Shown here: in pieces, positions 28,957 through 36,924 of the stretch
How the letters are laid out: the number at the start of each line of letters is the position of its first letter
Numbering within the stretch: the stretch's first letter is position 1
Assembly (NCBI RefSeq): GCF_004795915.1
Contig: NZ_CP039253.1
Location: forward strand, 1,116,001 to 1,180,000
Origin: Rhodococcus sp. PAMC28707
Lineage (GTDB): Bacteria; Actinomycetota; Actinomycetes; Mycobacteriales; Mycobacteriaceae
DNA: 64,000 nucleotides
Direction of reading: 5' to 3'
The notes under the pieces: generated by a model
Told to the model about the DNA's origin: nothing
Database searches by the model: none
What the model saw: only the letters and a program-made list of their open reading frames with translations
Translations under genes and position numbers: made by a program

Positions 28957-29622
28957 CTACGCGTTGGAGAATTCCTCGGACGGCACGAAGCTCGAGAGAC
29001 TGCGCGCTGCGAACTCGCGGAAGTATCCGAGCTTGTTCGGTGGAACGAGTGACGGAAGCACGGTGTTCCATACCTTCTCCATGCGGGACGGTGCACTCAC
29101 CAGTGCGGACTGAGCCTCGGACACCATCAGAACACCGGCGAGCATTTCGCATACGAGGAGCGAAGCGTTTCCGGAGTCGAGGTGATCGGCGACGTCACCG
29201 TGTTCGATCGCCCGATCGAAGAGATGCTCGAAGATGTTCCCCCAGGTGCAAAAAACACTGCCCCTTGAAGTTTCGGATCCATCGATCTCCATCTGCAACC
29301 GATACATCACCCGGACCAGAGGATCGGAAGCCGCCAGCTCGAGCACGGAGTACGAAATTCCGATGACCGACTCCAGGGCAGGCGATCGACTGTCGACCAA
29401 TCCTGCGCACGCAGTCGATACGCGCTCGTGACCCTCGTCGACAATTGCGCGGGCGAGCTCTTCCTTCGACGCGAAGTGGAAGTACAAGGCGCCCTTCGTG
29501 ACGCCCGATTGCGCAGACACCTGACTCAGTGTCGCATTCGCGTGCCCGACGTCGAGAAAAAGATCCGCTGCTGCACGAAGCGCGGCCGCGCGTGTAGCTT
29601 CCGCTCTCAGTTGCCTAACCAT
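28957..29622 (-). CDS. TetR regulator of the gamma-butyrolactone-receptor type
   Basis: A 221-residue TetR-family regulator. The N-terminal HTH (RAAALRAAADLFLDVGHANATLSQVSAQSGVTKGALYFHFASKEELA) closely follows the ScbR/ArpA pattern, notably VTKGALYFHF. The ligand pocket domain has Trp in CTWGNIFEHLFD. ScbR-type proteins sense gamma-butyrolactones or related small molecules. No butyrolactone synthase is in the window. An upstream set of overlapping inverted repeats at 29733-29755 is a candidate operator. Confidence 0.85.
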   Translation of the reverse strand: MVRQLRAEATRAAALRAAADLFLDVGHANATLSQVSAQSGVTKGALYFHFASKEELARAIVDEGHERVSTACAGLVDSRSPALESVIGISYSVLELAASDPLVRVMYRLQMEIDGSETSRGSVFCTWGNIFEHLFDRAIEHGDVADHLDSGNASLLVCEMLAGVLMVSEAQSALVSAPSRMEKVWNTVLPSLVPPNKLGYFREFAARSLSSFVPSEEFSNA

Positions 29623-29732
29623 GATCGTTCACCCCTGCCCAGTTGCCTACCATGACACCTACGCTATTCAGCGTGGACATCCGAGTCACAAGGAATCCGT
29701 AGTCTCGAACTCACTGAACCCGTATCTCGCAA

Positions 29733-29755
29733 GGTAATACTTACCACAAGTAAGT
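29733..29755. promoter_or_regulatory. Overlapping inverted repeats, candidate TetR operator
   Basis: GGTAA-TAC-TTACC at 29733-29745 overlaps ACTTAC-CACAA-GTAAGT at 29739-29755. Both are exact inverted repeats. They lie between the TetR gene start (29622) and the end of the GyrI-like gene (29803), in AT-richer DNA, as expected for an autoregulatory operator of the adjacent regulator. No protein-DNA evidence is available. Confidence 0.5.
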
Positions 29756-29802
29756 CCACAATGTGATTTACAGTGACCTAAAGCGGGGAACACCTCACGA
29801 AA

Positions 29803-30237
29803 TTAGATTACGATCGAGATAAAGAGTTCCACTTCACCGGATTGTGTAACGACTTCGATATCTTCTTTGTATGCCCGAAATAGCATTCCGGATTCCGTTG
29901 CCTCATCGACCTGCACCCAGACATCGTCGATAGGATCGCGAAGATTACCGGTCGGTACGAACTTTGCGAATACTCCGCTCGGAACTTGCAAGAACACGTC
30001 CCCCACGGGCACCTCGCTCGGTGACAAATACGGTAAACCGATCAGCGCGTTGTAGTCACCGAACTCATCGGAAACGAAGACCGTACTGACTGCAACAGGA
30101 TCGGCCGATCTGTCTCGAATGCGTTCTCTTAGAAAGCGAATCAATTCACTACCACTGGATTCGAACCCTGGAGCGGCAAGTGGGGCCACCAACCCGCCGA
30201 ACAACTCCGCACCCCGCGCGGTCACGCTGTGCGTCAT
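29803..30237 (-). CDS. GyrI-like effector-binding protein, second of a tandem pair
   Basis: A 144-residue stand-alone effector-binding domain (GyrI/SOUL-like fold, as in the C terminus of BmrR and in integron protein Cass2). It shares with its upstream neighbour the spaced pattern VPxxxFAKFVPTG...D..W.Q.D.A.ESG..FRAYKEDIE. No DNA-binding domain is attached. ATG at 30237 overlaps the upstream stop by 4 bases. GC content is lower than the backbone. Likely role: small-molecule binding or sequestration. Confidence 0.75.
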   Translation of the reverse strand: MTHSVTARGAELFGGLVAPLAAPGFESSGSELIRFLRERIRDRSADPVAVSTVFVSDEFGDYNALIGLPYLSPSEVPVGDVFLQVPSGVFAKFVPTGNLRDPIDDVWVQVDEATESGMLFRAYKEDIEVVTQSGEVELFISIVI

Positions 30238-30689
30238 GCTGAAGTCCGCGAAGAATCGAGCGGCAAGTACAGATCGATTTTGTAAGCGTGCGGGTAGCAC
30301 TCGTAGTCGCCGGTGTACAACCGTTTGATCTCACCCTGGTCTTCCGCGTGGTCGATCTGCTTCCACAACCGCGTCATGACGTCCGGAAAATGACCCACTG
30401 CGGAGAATTTCGCATACTTGGCACGCGGCACTCTGGCTACGAGATGCCCCCGAGTCACTTGACTCAAAGAAGAACATCGATAACCGACTATTTGCGTATT
30501 ATACGATCCGATACCGGACGCGAAGTCTGTATAGATAGACGCGAGCGGACCAGAGATTTCCTGTTTCAGGACAGAAGACCATGCTTGATTCAAAGCCGGA
30601 TCATCAAGCCTTCCCAGCGCCCGCTTCGGGCTACGCACCGGAAGACCGGCGACCCACGTCTCCTCGAGGTCGACAATCTCGAAAGTCAT
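30234..30689 (-). CDS. GyrI-like effector-binding protein, first of a tandem pair
   Basis: A 151-residue GyrI-like/AraC effector-binding domain protein beginning MTFEIVDLEETWVAGLPVRSP, the usual first strand of the family. The hallmark VPRAKYAKFSAVGHFPDVMTRLWKQIDHAEDQGEIKRLYTGDYE is in the C-terminal half. It lacks an HTH, like Cass2, which binds cationic drugs. ATGA coupling to the next gene shows the two are one unit. It lies between tRNA-Ala and the ScbR-like regulator. Confidence 0.78.
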   Translation of the reverse strand: MTFEIVDLEETWVAGLPVRSPKRALGRLDDPALNQAWSSVLKQEISGPLASIYTDFASGIGSYNTQIVGYRCSSLSQVTRGHLVARVPRAKYAKFSAVGHFPDVMTRLWKQIDHAEDQGEIKRLYTGDYECYPHAYKIDLYLPLDSSRTSA

Positions 30690-30937
30690 TCACTCTCCAC
30701 AAGCTCTCGGTGCGCACGTTCGAGACTGCTAGGCCGGGCTGACGTTTCCCGGCAGACGTCGAACACAGACTCTGATCTCAACTTTTAAGCAAGACTACCG
30801 GTCGGAGACCTTTTTCTTCACATGACGCTCACGGGTCGATTCAAGTATTGCCCGGAAATCATCCACTCAAATGAAACAGCGACCTTCTCCGGTTACCCGA
30901 AGAATGGTCGCTGCCGTGTTTCGTACTGCCCTACATC

Positions 30938-31013
30938 TGGTGGAGCTGAGGGGAATCGAACCCCTGACCTTCTCGATGCGAACGAGACGCGCTACCAACT
31001 GCGCCACAACCCC
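30938..31013 (-). tRNA. tRNA-Ala (anticodon CGC)
   Basis: Read on the minus strand, a 76-nt cloverleaf folds with acceptor GGGGTTG/CAGCTCC including the G3-U70 wobble that identifies alanine tRNA. The anticodon stem is TCTCG/CGAGA with loop TTCGCAT, giving anticodon CGC for GCG codons. The T arm is AGGGG-TTCGATT-CCCCT. The 3' CCA is encoded. Its 3' end faces the lower-GC GyrI-like gene pair. Confidence 0.96.
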
Positions 31014-31072
31014 TGGTGCAGCGTTTCTCACTGCTGCTCAACCCTATCAAAGGGATCGGAAACCGCGGAACG

Positions 31073-31864
31073 TCAGGCCCCCGATGCCCGTCGGACGCCA
31101 TGGCTCTCGCGCGCCGACTGCTGAAATGGCTCGTCGTAGTGATCGAGATGCTCGAACTCCGGGTCCTCGTCGTCGATTTCCAGTACCACGGCGCCGGGAC
31201 GACGCAGTCGCTGTGGAACCAGCCGGAGCTCTTCGTCGGTGCGTGATTCCACACCGAGGCGTGAGCGACCCGCTCGGGTCATCCGACGCCGTCGGATCTC
31301 CTGCTCGATCTGGACCTGCCGACGCAGGTAGTAGAGGTATCCAACGAGGGCCGCGACCGAAAGGGTGCATGCCCACCACAACATCGGCATCATGATGACT
31401 GCGAGAGCGCCAGTAGCGATTGCCGCGAACACCAACCCAAGTACCGCGCGCTGCCGGAAAGAGTATCGAGCGGCGCTTGCAATCGCATCGGCTTCGGCGT
31501 CGAAGCCGCCGCGTCCGCGACGGCTCGGAACGTAGGCACGTTCGACGTCGCCTGTGTCGATTTCTTCGGTTTCTGCGTGAGTGTCCATCGGGTCCTCCGC
31601 GTCGGTGCTTGGTGCGTTACGTCCGAAGACGACACCGGCGGGTGCCGATGTGCGCTCGTCGTACTCGGGTCGCCAGTCGGGGTCGCTTGCGTGTCCGGCG
31701 GCAGGTCCACGTTGGGGCCTCGAGGATCCACCGCGGTACAGAACGCGGGTCGCGAGGGCGACATCGGATGTTTGCATGATGCGTGGGCGCTTACTCATCA
31801 TCATCGGCAGCAGGACGAACAACCAGATTGCGACGAGACCGATCCAGATGATCGAGTTGGGCAT
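31073..31864 (-). CDS. glpR: GlpR/SepX-type membrane division protein
   Basis: A 263-residue protein with an N-terminal membrane helix (IIWIGLVAIWLFVLLPMMM), a long acidic disordered linker and a second hydrophobic pair at about 139-178. A basic/acidic C-terminal tail follows (YYLRRQVQIEQEIRRRRMTRAGRSRLG). This is the Rv0996/SepX layout. In Corynebacterium GlpR is the membrane receptor of the gephyrin-like protein Glp at the septum, and here glp lies two genes upstream in the same direction. GGAGAAC precedes the ATG at 31864. Assigned on architecture plus synteny. Confidence 0.85.
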   Translation of the reverse strand: MPNSIIWIGLVAIWLFVLLPMMMSKRPRIMQTSDVALATRVLYRGGSSRPQRGPAAGHASDPDWRPEYDERTSAPAGVVFGRNAPSTDAEDPMDTHAETEEIDTGDVERAYVPSRRGRGGFDAEADAIASAARYSFRQRAVLGLVFAAIATGALAVIMMPMLWWACTLSVAALVGYLYYLRRQVQIEQEIRRRRMTRAGRSRLGVESRTDEELRLVPQRLRRPGAVVLEIDDEDPEFEHLDHYDEPFQQSARESHGVRRASGA

Positions 31865-32015
31865 ATCGGCGTTCTCCTCTCATGCCTGTTGGGTCCGACA
31901 TCTGTGACGTCTTCAGGCTATGCGGAAGTTGCTGCCGAACCTCGCCGACGCGCCGACACCAGATTACACACAGGCAACTCCAGTCACATCCGTCACGAGT
32001 GGACACGTCCGAGTT

Positions 32016-32663
32016 CTAAGCCCAAGCCGCCCGTCCAGTGCGCACCAACCGGTCTGCGACGGTCCCCTGAACCTCGTTGGAAGTCAGCGCCACCAGTAGG
32101 TGATCGCGCCAACGCCCATCGACGTCGAGGTAGTCCCGCAGGAGTCCTTCCTCACGGAACCCGACGTTACGTAGTACAGCCTGGCTCGGAAGGTTCTCCG
32201 GTCGCACTGTCGCTTCGACACGGTGAAGTCCGAGCGGACCGAAACAATGGTCGAGACCGATGGCCAACGCTGCCGTGGCAACACCGCGACCATTGACGTC
32301 CTTGGCCACCCAATACCCGATCCAGGCAGATTTAAGCGCACCGCGAATGATGTTGCCGACAGTCATTTGTCCACAGAATTCACCGTCGACCTCGATGGCC
32401 ATCGGCAGCATGTGGCCCTTACGTGCTTCGGACTTGAGCCCGGAGCACAAGGCGGGCCATGACGAGATGTGGTGTCGCGCGGCCCACGAGCCCTCGCCGG
32501 TCGGTTCCCACGGCTCCAGGTGATCGCGATCGCGGAGTCGGAGCCGACTCCAGGCACCCGCGTCCCGAAGCTTCACAGGACGGAGAGTGACATTGCCCCC
32601 GGCAACAGTCAGAGGTCCCAATTTTGCCGGCCAACCTGGGTGGCTCGACCACGTGCGCGGCAT
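32016..32663 (-). CDS. rimJ: GNAT N-acetyltransferase, RimJ-like
   Basis: A 215-residue GNAT acetyltransferase of the RimJ/RimL group, which acetylates the N-terminal amino group of proteins such as ribosomal S5. Conserved blocks are LRPVKLRDAGAWSRLRLRDRDHLEPWEPT, the acetyl-CoA loop in VAKDVNGRGVATAALAIGLDHCFGPLGLHRVEATVRPEN and SQAVLRNVGFREEGLLRDYL. It lies between glp and glpR, as in mycobacteria (Rv0995). The actual acceptor protein is not known. Confidence 0.92.
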   Translation of the reverse strand: MPRTWSSHPGWPAKLGPLTVAGGNVTLRPVKLRDAGAWSRLRLRDRDHLEPWEPTGEGSWAARHHISSWPALCSGLKSEARKGHMLPMAIEVDGEFCGQMTVGNIIRGALKSAWIGYWVAKDVNGRGVATAALAIGLDHCFGPLGLHRVEATVRPENLPSQAVLRNVGFREEGLLRDYLDVDGRWRDHLLVALTSNEVQGTVADRLVRTGRAAWA

Positions 32664-32715
32664 CTGTCGACATTAGCGCCTTCGGCGAGGACACTGCACC
32701 ATCTCCGCGGAGTCG

Positions 32716-33975
32716 CTACCCCCGCTGGGCGAGGAAAGCTACGTCGACTTCTTCACCTGTTCTGATTTCGGTGACATTCGGCTCGATAACCACGAGACAG
32801 TTGGCCTCGGCGAGAGTGGCAAGCAGATGCGAGGAGGATCCGGGCGCACCACCGAGCGCCTGGACGAGGTACTCACCGGAGCCTTCGTCACGCATGAGTT
32901 GACCGCGCAGGAACCCTTTGCGGTCCTCGATCGAGGTGATCGGTGCGACCGTTCGCGCAGTGACGGTGCGACGCATCGGCTGGCGACGTCCGAGCGCGAT
33001 GCGGATCAACGGCCGAACCATGATTTCGAACACCACGAGTGCACTGACCGGGTTGGCAGGAAGGAGAAAGGTCGGTACTTCGTCGCGGCCCAGCTGCCCG
33101 AAACCCTGCACCGAACCTGGATGCATCGCGACACGTTCGACTTCGAGATCGCCGAGGTCCGACAGAGCCTCCCGGACACTGTCCGAGGCGCCGCCACCGA
33201 CTGCACCGGCAATGACGACGATCTCGGAGCGAATGAGCTGGCCTTCGACAACTTCACGCAACCGTTTGGGGTCACCGCTGACGATTCCGACGCGGTTGAC
33301 GTCTGCGCCGGCATCACGTGCCGCGGCCGCGAGCGCATAGGAGTTGACGTCGTAGACCTGGCCGGGTCCCGGGGTGCGATCGGTGTCGACGAGTTCTCCG
33401 CCGACGGAAATGACCGACAGGCGCGGGCGCGGATGGACCAGCACCTTGTCACGCCCGACTGCAGCGAGTAGACCGACCTGGGCTGCGCCGATGATGGTGC
33501 CTGCCCGCACGGCAACGTCACCCGGTTGTACGTCGTCACCGATCTTGCGGACGTATTCGCCCGAGCGCACCGGTCGATATACCTGCACGCGTGCCCGTCC
33601 CGCGTCGGTCCGGTCCAGCGGGAGTACCGCGTCGGCGAGCGTCGGGAGCGGTGCCCCGGTGTCCACCCGAACAGCCTGCCGCGGTTGCAACCGAATGGGT
33701 TGCCGTGAGCCGGCGGTGACCTCGCCGACCACAGGCAGCGTCAATTCGATCCGCTCGTCGTCCTCGTTGCGCAAGTCGGTTCCGGCGGATGCGACATCGA
33801 CACTGCGCACGGCGTAGCCGTCGATGGCTGCTTGGTCGAAACCTGGCAGTGGACGCTCGGTGACCACTTCCTCGGCGCACAACAAACCCTGCGCTTCCGA
33901 AATCGCTACTCGGACAGGCCGTGGAGCGACCGCCGCAGCGGTCACTCTGGTCTGCTGATCTTCAACCGAGCGCAT
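32716..33975 (-). CDS. glp: Gephyrin-like molybdotransferase Glp (MoeA family)
   Basis: A 419-residue MoeA/gephyrin-fold protein. N-terminal MoeA domain 1-2 includes the motif GFDQAAIDGYAVRS. The MogA-like domain 3 has SVISVGGELVDTDRTPGPGQVYDVNSYALAAAARDAGAD and the C-terminal beta domain carries LPANPVSALVVFEIMVRP. MoeA inserts molybdenum into molybdopterin. In Corynebacterineae this paralogue (Rv0994/Glp) also binds FtsZ and GlpR at the division site. Adjacency to glpR and rimJ supports the Glp assignment. ATG at 33975; 31 bp from the galU stop. Confidence 0.9.
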   Translation of the reverse strand: MRSVEDQQTRVTAAAVAPRPVRVAISEAQGLLCAEEVVTERPLPGFDQAAIDGYAVRSVDVASAGTDLRNEDDERIELTLPVVGEVTAGSRQPIRLQPRQAVRVDTGAPLPTLADAVLPLDRTDAGRARVQVYRPVRSGEYVRKIGDDVQPGDVAVRAGTIIGAAQVGLLAAVGRDKVLVHPRPRLSVISVGGELVDTDRTPGPGQVYDVNSYALAAAARDAGADVNRVGIVSGDPKRLREVVEGQLIRSEIVVIAGAVGGGASDSVREALSDLGDLEVERVAMHPGSVQGFGQLGRDEVPTFLLPANPVSALVVFEIMVRPLIRIALGRRQPMRRTVTARTVAPITSIEDRKGFLRGQLMRDEGSGEYLVQALGGAPGSSSHLLATLAEANCLVVIEPNVTEIRTGEEVDVAFLAQRG

Positions 33976-34006
33976 CTGGCCCCTTCTCTATCTCTGTACT
34001 ACGGGC

Positions 34007-34969
34007 CTATTCATACGTGGTGAGTTGCGGCGCCCAATCGTCACTCAGTCGTTCGGTCAGCCATTCACGCAACGACGGACCGTAATCATCGCGTTCGAGT
34101 GCAAAGTCAACCGCAGCGCGTAGGTATCCCCCGGGATTTCCGAGGTCGTGTCGGGAACCGCGATGTACGACGACGTGAACCGGATGGCCCTCATCGATCA
34201 ACAATGCGATGGCGTCGGTGAGCTGAATCTCGCCACCAGCGCCAGGCTTGATGCGTCGCAAGGCGTCGAAAATCGCTCGATCGAGTAGATAGCGGCCTGC
34301 CGCAGCGAACAGTGACGGCGCGTCTTCACGCTTGGGCTTCTCGACCATGCCGGTGACCTTGAGGACATTCGGGTTCACCGCATCGGGGACGGTTTCGACG
34401 GAGAAGACTCCGTAGGAGGAGACGTCTTCTTCGGGTACTTCGAAGGCACACAGCACGGTGCCGCCACGCTTGGCCCGCACCCGGGACATCACGTCGAGCA
34501 CGCCGCGGGGAAGAACGAGGTCGTCGGGCAGCAGGACTGCCACGGCGTCTTCGTCGTCGTCGAGTACTTCTTCGGCACATGCGACGGCATGCCCGAGCCC
34601 GAGCGGCTCGGACTGCACGACAGATTGGACATCGAGTAGCGAGGGTGCCACGCGGACCTTCGCGAGCATCTTCAACTTGCCGCTCTTCTCGAGCTTCGTC
34701 TCGAGAACGAGATCCTCGACGAAGTGCGCGACGACACCGTCCTTGCCTGGCGAGGTGACGATCACGAGACGCTCGGCGCCGGAATCGGCCGCTTCACCTG
34801 CAACGAGTTCGATTCCTGGTGTATCGACGACCGGAAGCAGTTCCTTGGGGACGGTCTTGGTGGCAGGCAAGAAGCGTGTCCCCATGCCGGCGGCCGGAAC
34901 GATCGCTGTCCGGAAGTGCCCTTGATGCCCGACACGCGTTGTCGGAGCGCCTGCTGCGGCTTCTGTCAT
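34007..34969 (-). CDS. galU: UTP-glucose-1-phosphate uridylyltransferase
   Basis: Makes UDP-glucose from glucose-1-phosphate and UTP for cell-wall sugars, trehalose and glycolipids. The 320-residue protein begins with the nucleotidyltransferase motif VPAAGMGTRFLPATKTVPKELLPVVD (28-48 region) and has GLGHAVACAEEVL, VLLPDDLVL and GEIQLTDAIALL. AAGGTGG lies upstream of the ATG at 34969, preferred to a GTG eight codons earlier. First gene of the galU-glp-rimJ-glpR run; divergent from the folate gene. Confidence 0.96.
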   Translation of the reverse strand: MTEAAAGAPTTRVGHQGHFRTAIVPAAGMGTRFLPATKTVPKELLPVVDTPGIELVAGEAADSGAERLVIVTSPGKDGVVAHFVEDLVLETKLEKSGKLKMLAKVRVAPSLLDVQSVVQSEPLGLGHAVACAEEVLDDDEDAVAVLLPDDLVLPRGVLDVMSRVRAKRGGTVLCAFEVPEEDVSSYGVFSVETVPDAVNPNVLKVTGMVEKPKREDAPSLFAAAGRYLLDRAIFDALRRIKPGAGGEIQLTDAIALLIDEGHPVHVVVHRGSRHDLGNPGGYLRAAVDFALERDDYGPSLREWLTERLSDDWAPQLTTYE

Positions 34970-35079
34970 GCTGCCCACCTTATCCATGGTCACCGCGGAT
35001 CTCGCTCCGCGCCTGCCGACTGTTCCCGAGGTGCCTAAGCTCGACCCATGCTGCTAGAGACGATGCTGCTGGTAATACT

Positions 35080-35658
35080 GTGAAACCGATCTCGAAGAAA
35101 GAGTGGCGCCTACGCGTCCTAGCCTCTCGTCGGGCCTCGAGTGCGCTCACACGTGAAGACGAGTCGCTGAAACTCTGTCATGCCGCAGCAGATTCGGTGC
35201 GTGGCGCGTCCGTTGTTGCCGCATATATCCCGGTGGGAAGCGAACCTGGGTCGCTCGACATGCTCGACGCGCTTCGCCTTCGATCCCCGATCGTCCTGGT
35301 CCCTGTGGCCAGGGAGCCAGGGCCGTTGCAGTGGGCAGAGTTCACAGGGCGTGAGAACCTGAAGGCTGCTTCCTACGGCCTGTCCGAACCGACCGGACCG
35401 CTACTGCCTCCCGCGCGAGTCGCTACGTGCGATGTGGTGTTCGTGCCCGCGTTGGCCGTCGATCGGCGCGGGGTCAGGTTGGGTCGGGGTGCCGGCTTCT
35501 ATGATCGAACACTCGATCTGGTGCCTCCGGGGATCCCCGTCGTCGCTGTCGTTCGCGACTCGGAGCTGGTGGACGAGCTACCCGAGGAACCGCATGATCG
35601 ACGCGCTTCGCACGCCCTGACGCCTTCCGGGGGTCTCATTGCCTTGAATCGGGAATAG
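35080..35658 (+). CDS. 5-formyltetrahydrofolate cyclo-ligase family protein
   Basis: ATP-dependent conversion of 5-formyl-THF to 5,10-methenyl-THF, a folate salvage step. The 192-residue product shows SKKEWRLRVLASRR at the N terminus (substrate/ATP region). VPALAVDRRGVRLGRGAGFYDRTL is the family signature, and VVRDSELVDELPEEPHDRRASHALTPSGG is at the C terminus. Start GTG at 35080 gives the normal length; the frame is open upstream over galU but that part is not coding. Matches Rv0992c in position. Confidence 0.92.
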   Translation: MKPISKKEWRLRVLASRRASSALTREDESLKLCHAAADSVRGASVVAAYIPVGSEPGSLDMLDALRLRSPIVLVPVAREPGPLQWAEFTGRENLKAASYGLSEPTGPLLPPARVATCDVVFVPALAVDRRGVRLGRGAGFYDRTLDLVPPGIPVVAVVRDSELVDELPEEPHDRRASHALTPSGGLIALNRE

Positions 35659-35675
35659 CTGCCTGAATGGCAGCG

Positions 35676-35702
35676 TTGGCAGTCATGACTGTAGAGTGCT
35701 AA
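35676..35702 (+). promoter_or_regulatory. CIRCE element (HrcA operator)
   Basis: TTGGCAGTC, nine bases, then GAGTGCTAA. The known CIRCE consensus is TTAGCACTC-N9-GAGTGCTAA, so the right half is exact and the left has two changes, with the correct spacing. It lies 127 bp upstream of ruc. HrcA is the heat-shock repressor of groEL operons. The mycobacterial ruc orthologue is heat-inducible and, as I recall, HrcA-controlled. Confidence 0.8.
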
Positions 35703-35829
35703 TGCTCTCTCCTTCTCGGAGAAGTTCCAGCAGTTTTTTCGGCACACCAGCGGTCTCGACTAGCAATGGCGAAATCTCCATGGTGACCAGTCGAGCAGTT
35801 GACCAGTGGACCAGCGCGGAGGAACATCG

Positions 35830-36171
35830 ATGCCCACCTATTCATACGCCTGCACCGAGTGCGAGAACCGGTTCGACATTGTGCAGTCGTTCAGCGAGGA
35901 CTCACTGACCGTGTGCCCTCAGTGCAGCGGCAAGTTGCGGAAGCTGTTCAACTCGGTCGGAATCGTTTTCAAGGGAACCGGGTTCTACCGGACCGACAGT
36001 CGTAGCGGAGCGAGCACCGCCAGCGAAAGCGCGGGCGGATCGAAGAGCGACAAGAGCGATTCGGCACCGGCGAAGACGGATACGAAGGCCAAGGAATCCA
36101 GCTCGAGCAGCGCGTCTTCGACGCCGAGCACCTCCTCTTCGACACCGTCGAAAGCAGCAGCAACCTCGTAG
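35830..36171 (+). CDS. ruc: Zinc-ribbon redox chaperone Ruc (FmdB family)
   Basis: A 113-residue protein: an FmdB zinc ribbon at 1-55 with Cys8, Cys11, Cys29 and Cys32, then a Ser/Ala/Lys-rich disordered tail. This is the layout of M. tuberculosis Rv0991c (Ruc), a chaperone activated when oxidation releases zinc and disorders the cysteine region. The perfect GGAGGAAC ribosome site fixes the ATG at 35830. A CIRCE element upstream and a strong terminator downstream make it a single heat-shock unit. Order next to the folate cyclo-ligase and galU also agrees. Confidence 0.88.
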   Translation: MPTYSYACTECENRFDIVQSFSEDSLTVCPQCSGKLRKLFNSVGIVFKGTGFYRTDSRSGASTASESAGGSKSDKSDSAPAKTDTKAKESSSSSASSTPSTSSSTPSKAAATS

Positions 36172-36186
36172 TTTTCTTAGTTGTCC

Positions 36187-36220
36187 ACAGGCCTCGGCGT
36201 TATCCACAGCCGAGGCCTGT
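36187..36220 (+). terminator. Rho-independent terminator after ruc
   Basis: A perfect 12-bp stem ACAGGCCTCGGC/GCCGAGGCCTGT with a 10-base loop begins 16 bp after the ruc stop and is followed by TTCTCTG. It would isolate ruc from the SAF-domain gene downstream. Confidence 0.85.
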
Positions 36221-36252
36221 TTCTCTGTTGATGCACACTTTCCGTCGTTACG

Positions 36253-36924
36253 GTGACTTTCATGCCACAGCGACGTTCCCGTCTCGACTCCACGATGTTG
36301 GATCGACTCCTTGTTCGGCCTGGCTGGACTCGTACTGTCCTTGTCCGCCGCGTGGCCGCCGGGGCCCTTGCCTTCCTGGCGGCTGTGCTGTTCGTCAGGG
36401 ATGCCGCCGCGACAGATCGAGTACAGATTGTCGTTGCGGCCCGCGACCTGGCTCCGGGGCGGCCACTCGGGCTCGAGGACATCCGAGTTACCGGTTACGA
36501 GCCTGGAACTGTCCCTGAGGGCGCGATCACTGATGTCGACGACGCCACGGCCCACACCGTGGCAGGCCCGATCCGTGCCGGTGAGCCTCTCACCGATGTT
36601 CGACTCCTCACTCCGCGGTTGGCTGGGGCAGCTCTCGGTTCCGCCGACGCCCGAATCGTGCCCGTCCGGCTGACCGACGCCGCGGTCACAGATCTCTTAC
36701 GGGAGGGCGACATCGTCGATGTGCTGACTGTCCATGCCGACGGGGACGGCGGTGAACAGAGCGCGCGTATATTGACGACGGATTCCGTCGTCGTTCTGAT
36801 TTCGGAGAAGGACGCGCGTCAGCGCAGCAGTGACCGAGTGGTGCTTGTGGCGATGTCACCTGAGGATGCGACGGCTGTGGCCGCCGCGTCCTTGGTCAGC
36901 TCACTGACCGTGACGTTTCACTGA
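36253..36924 (+). CDS. SAF-domain protein, CpaB/RcpC-like
   Basis: A 223-residue protein with a hydrophobic anchor at about 34-50 (VAAGALAFLAAVLFVRDA). A SAF domain follows (VVAARDLAPGRPLGLEDIRVTGYEPGTVPEGAI...AGPIRAGEPLTD), then an RcpC/CpaB-like segment with LREGDIVDVLTV. CpaB proteins form part of tight-adherence pilus secretion channels, but no tad/flp genes are nearby. Start GTG at 36253 or ATG at 36262. Its 3' end overlaps the convergent hypothetical gene by 29 bp. Confidence 0.85.
   Translation: MTFMPQRRSRLDSTMLDRLLVRPGWTRTVLVRRVAAGALAFLAAVLFVRDAAATDRVQIVVAARDLAPGRPLGLEDIRVTGYEPGTVPEGAITDVDDATAHTVAGPIRAGEPLTDVRLLTPRLAGAALGSADARIVPVRLTDAAVTDLLREGDIVDVLTVHADGDGGEQSARILTTDSVVVLISEKDARQRSSDRVVLVAMSPEDATAVAAASLVSSLTVTFH

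Noticed and set aside
35658..35674. Short GCTGCC/GGCAGC stem after the folate cyclo-ligase gene
   Set aside because: Only 6 bp and not followed by a T run; too weak to call a terminator next to the CIRCE site.
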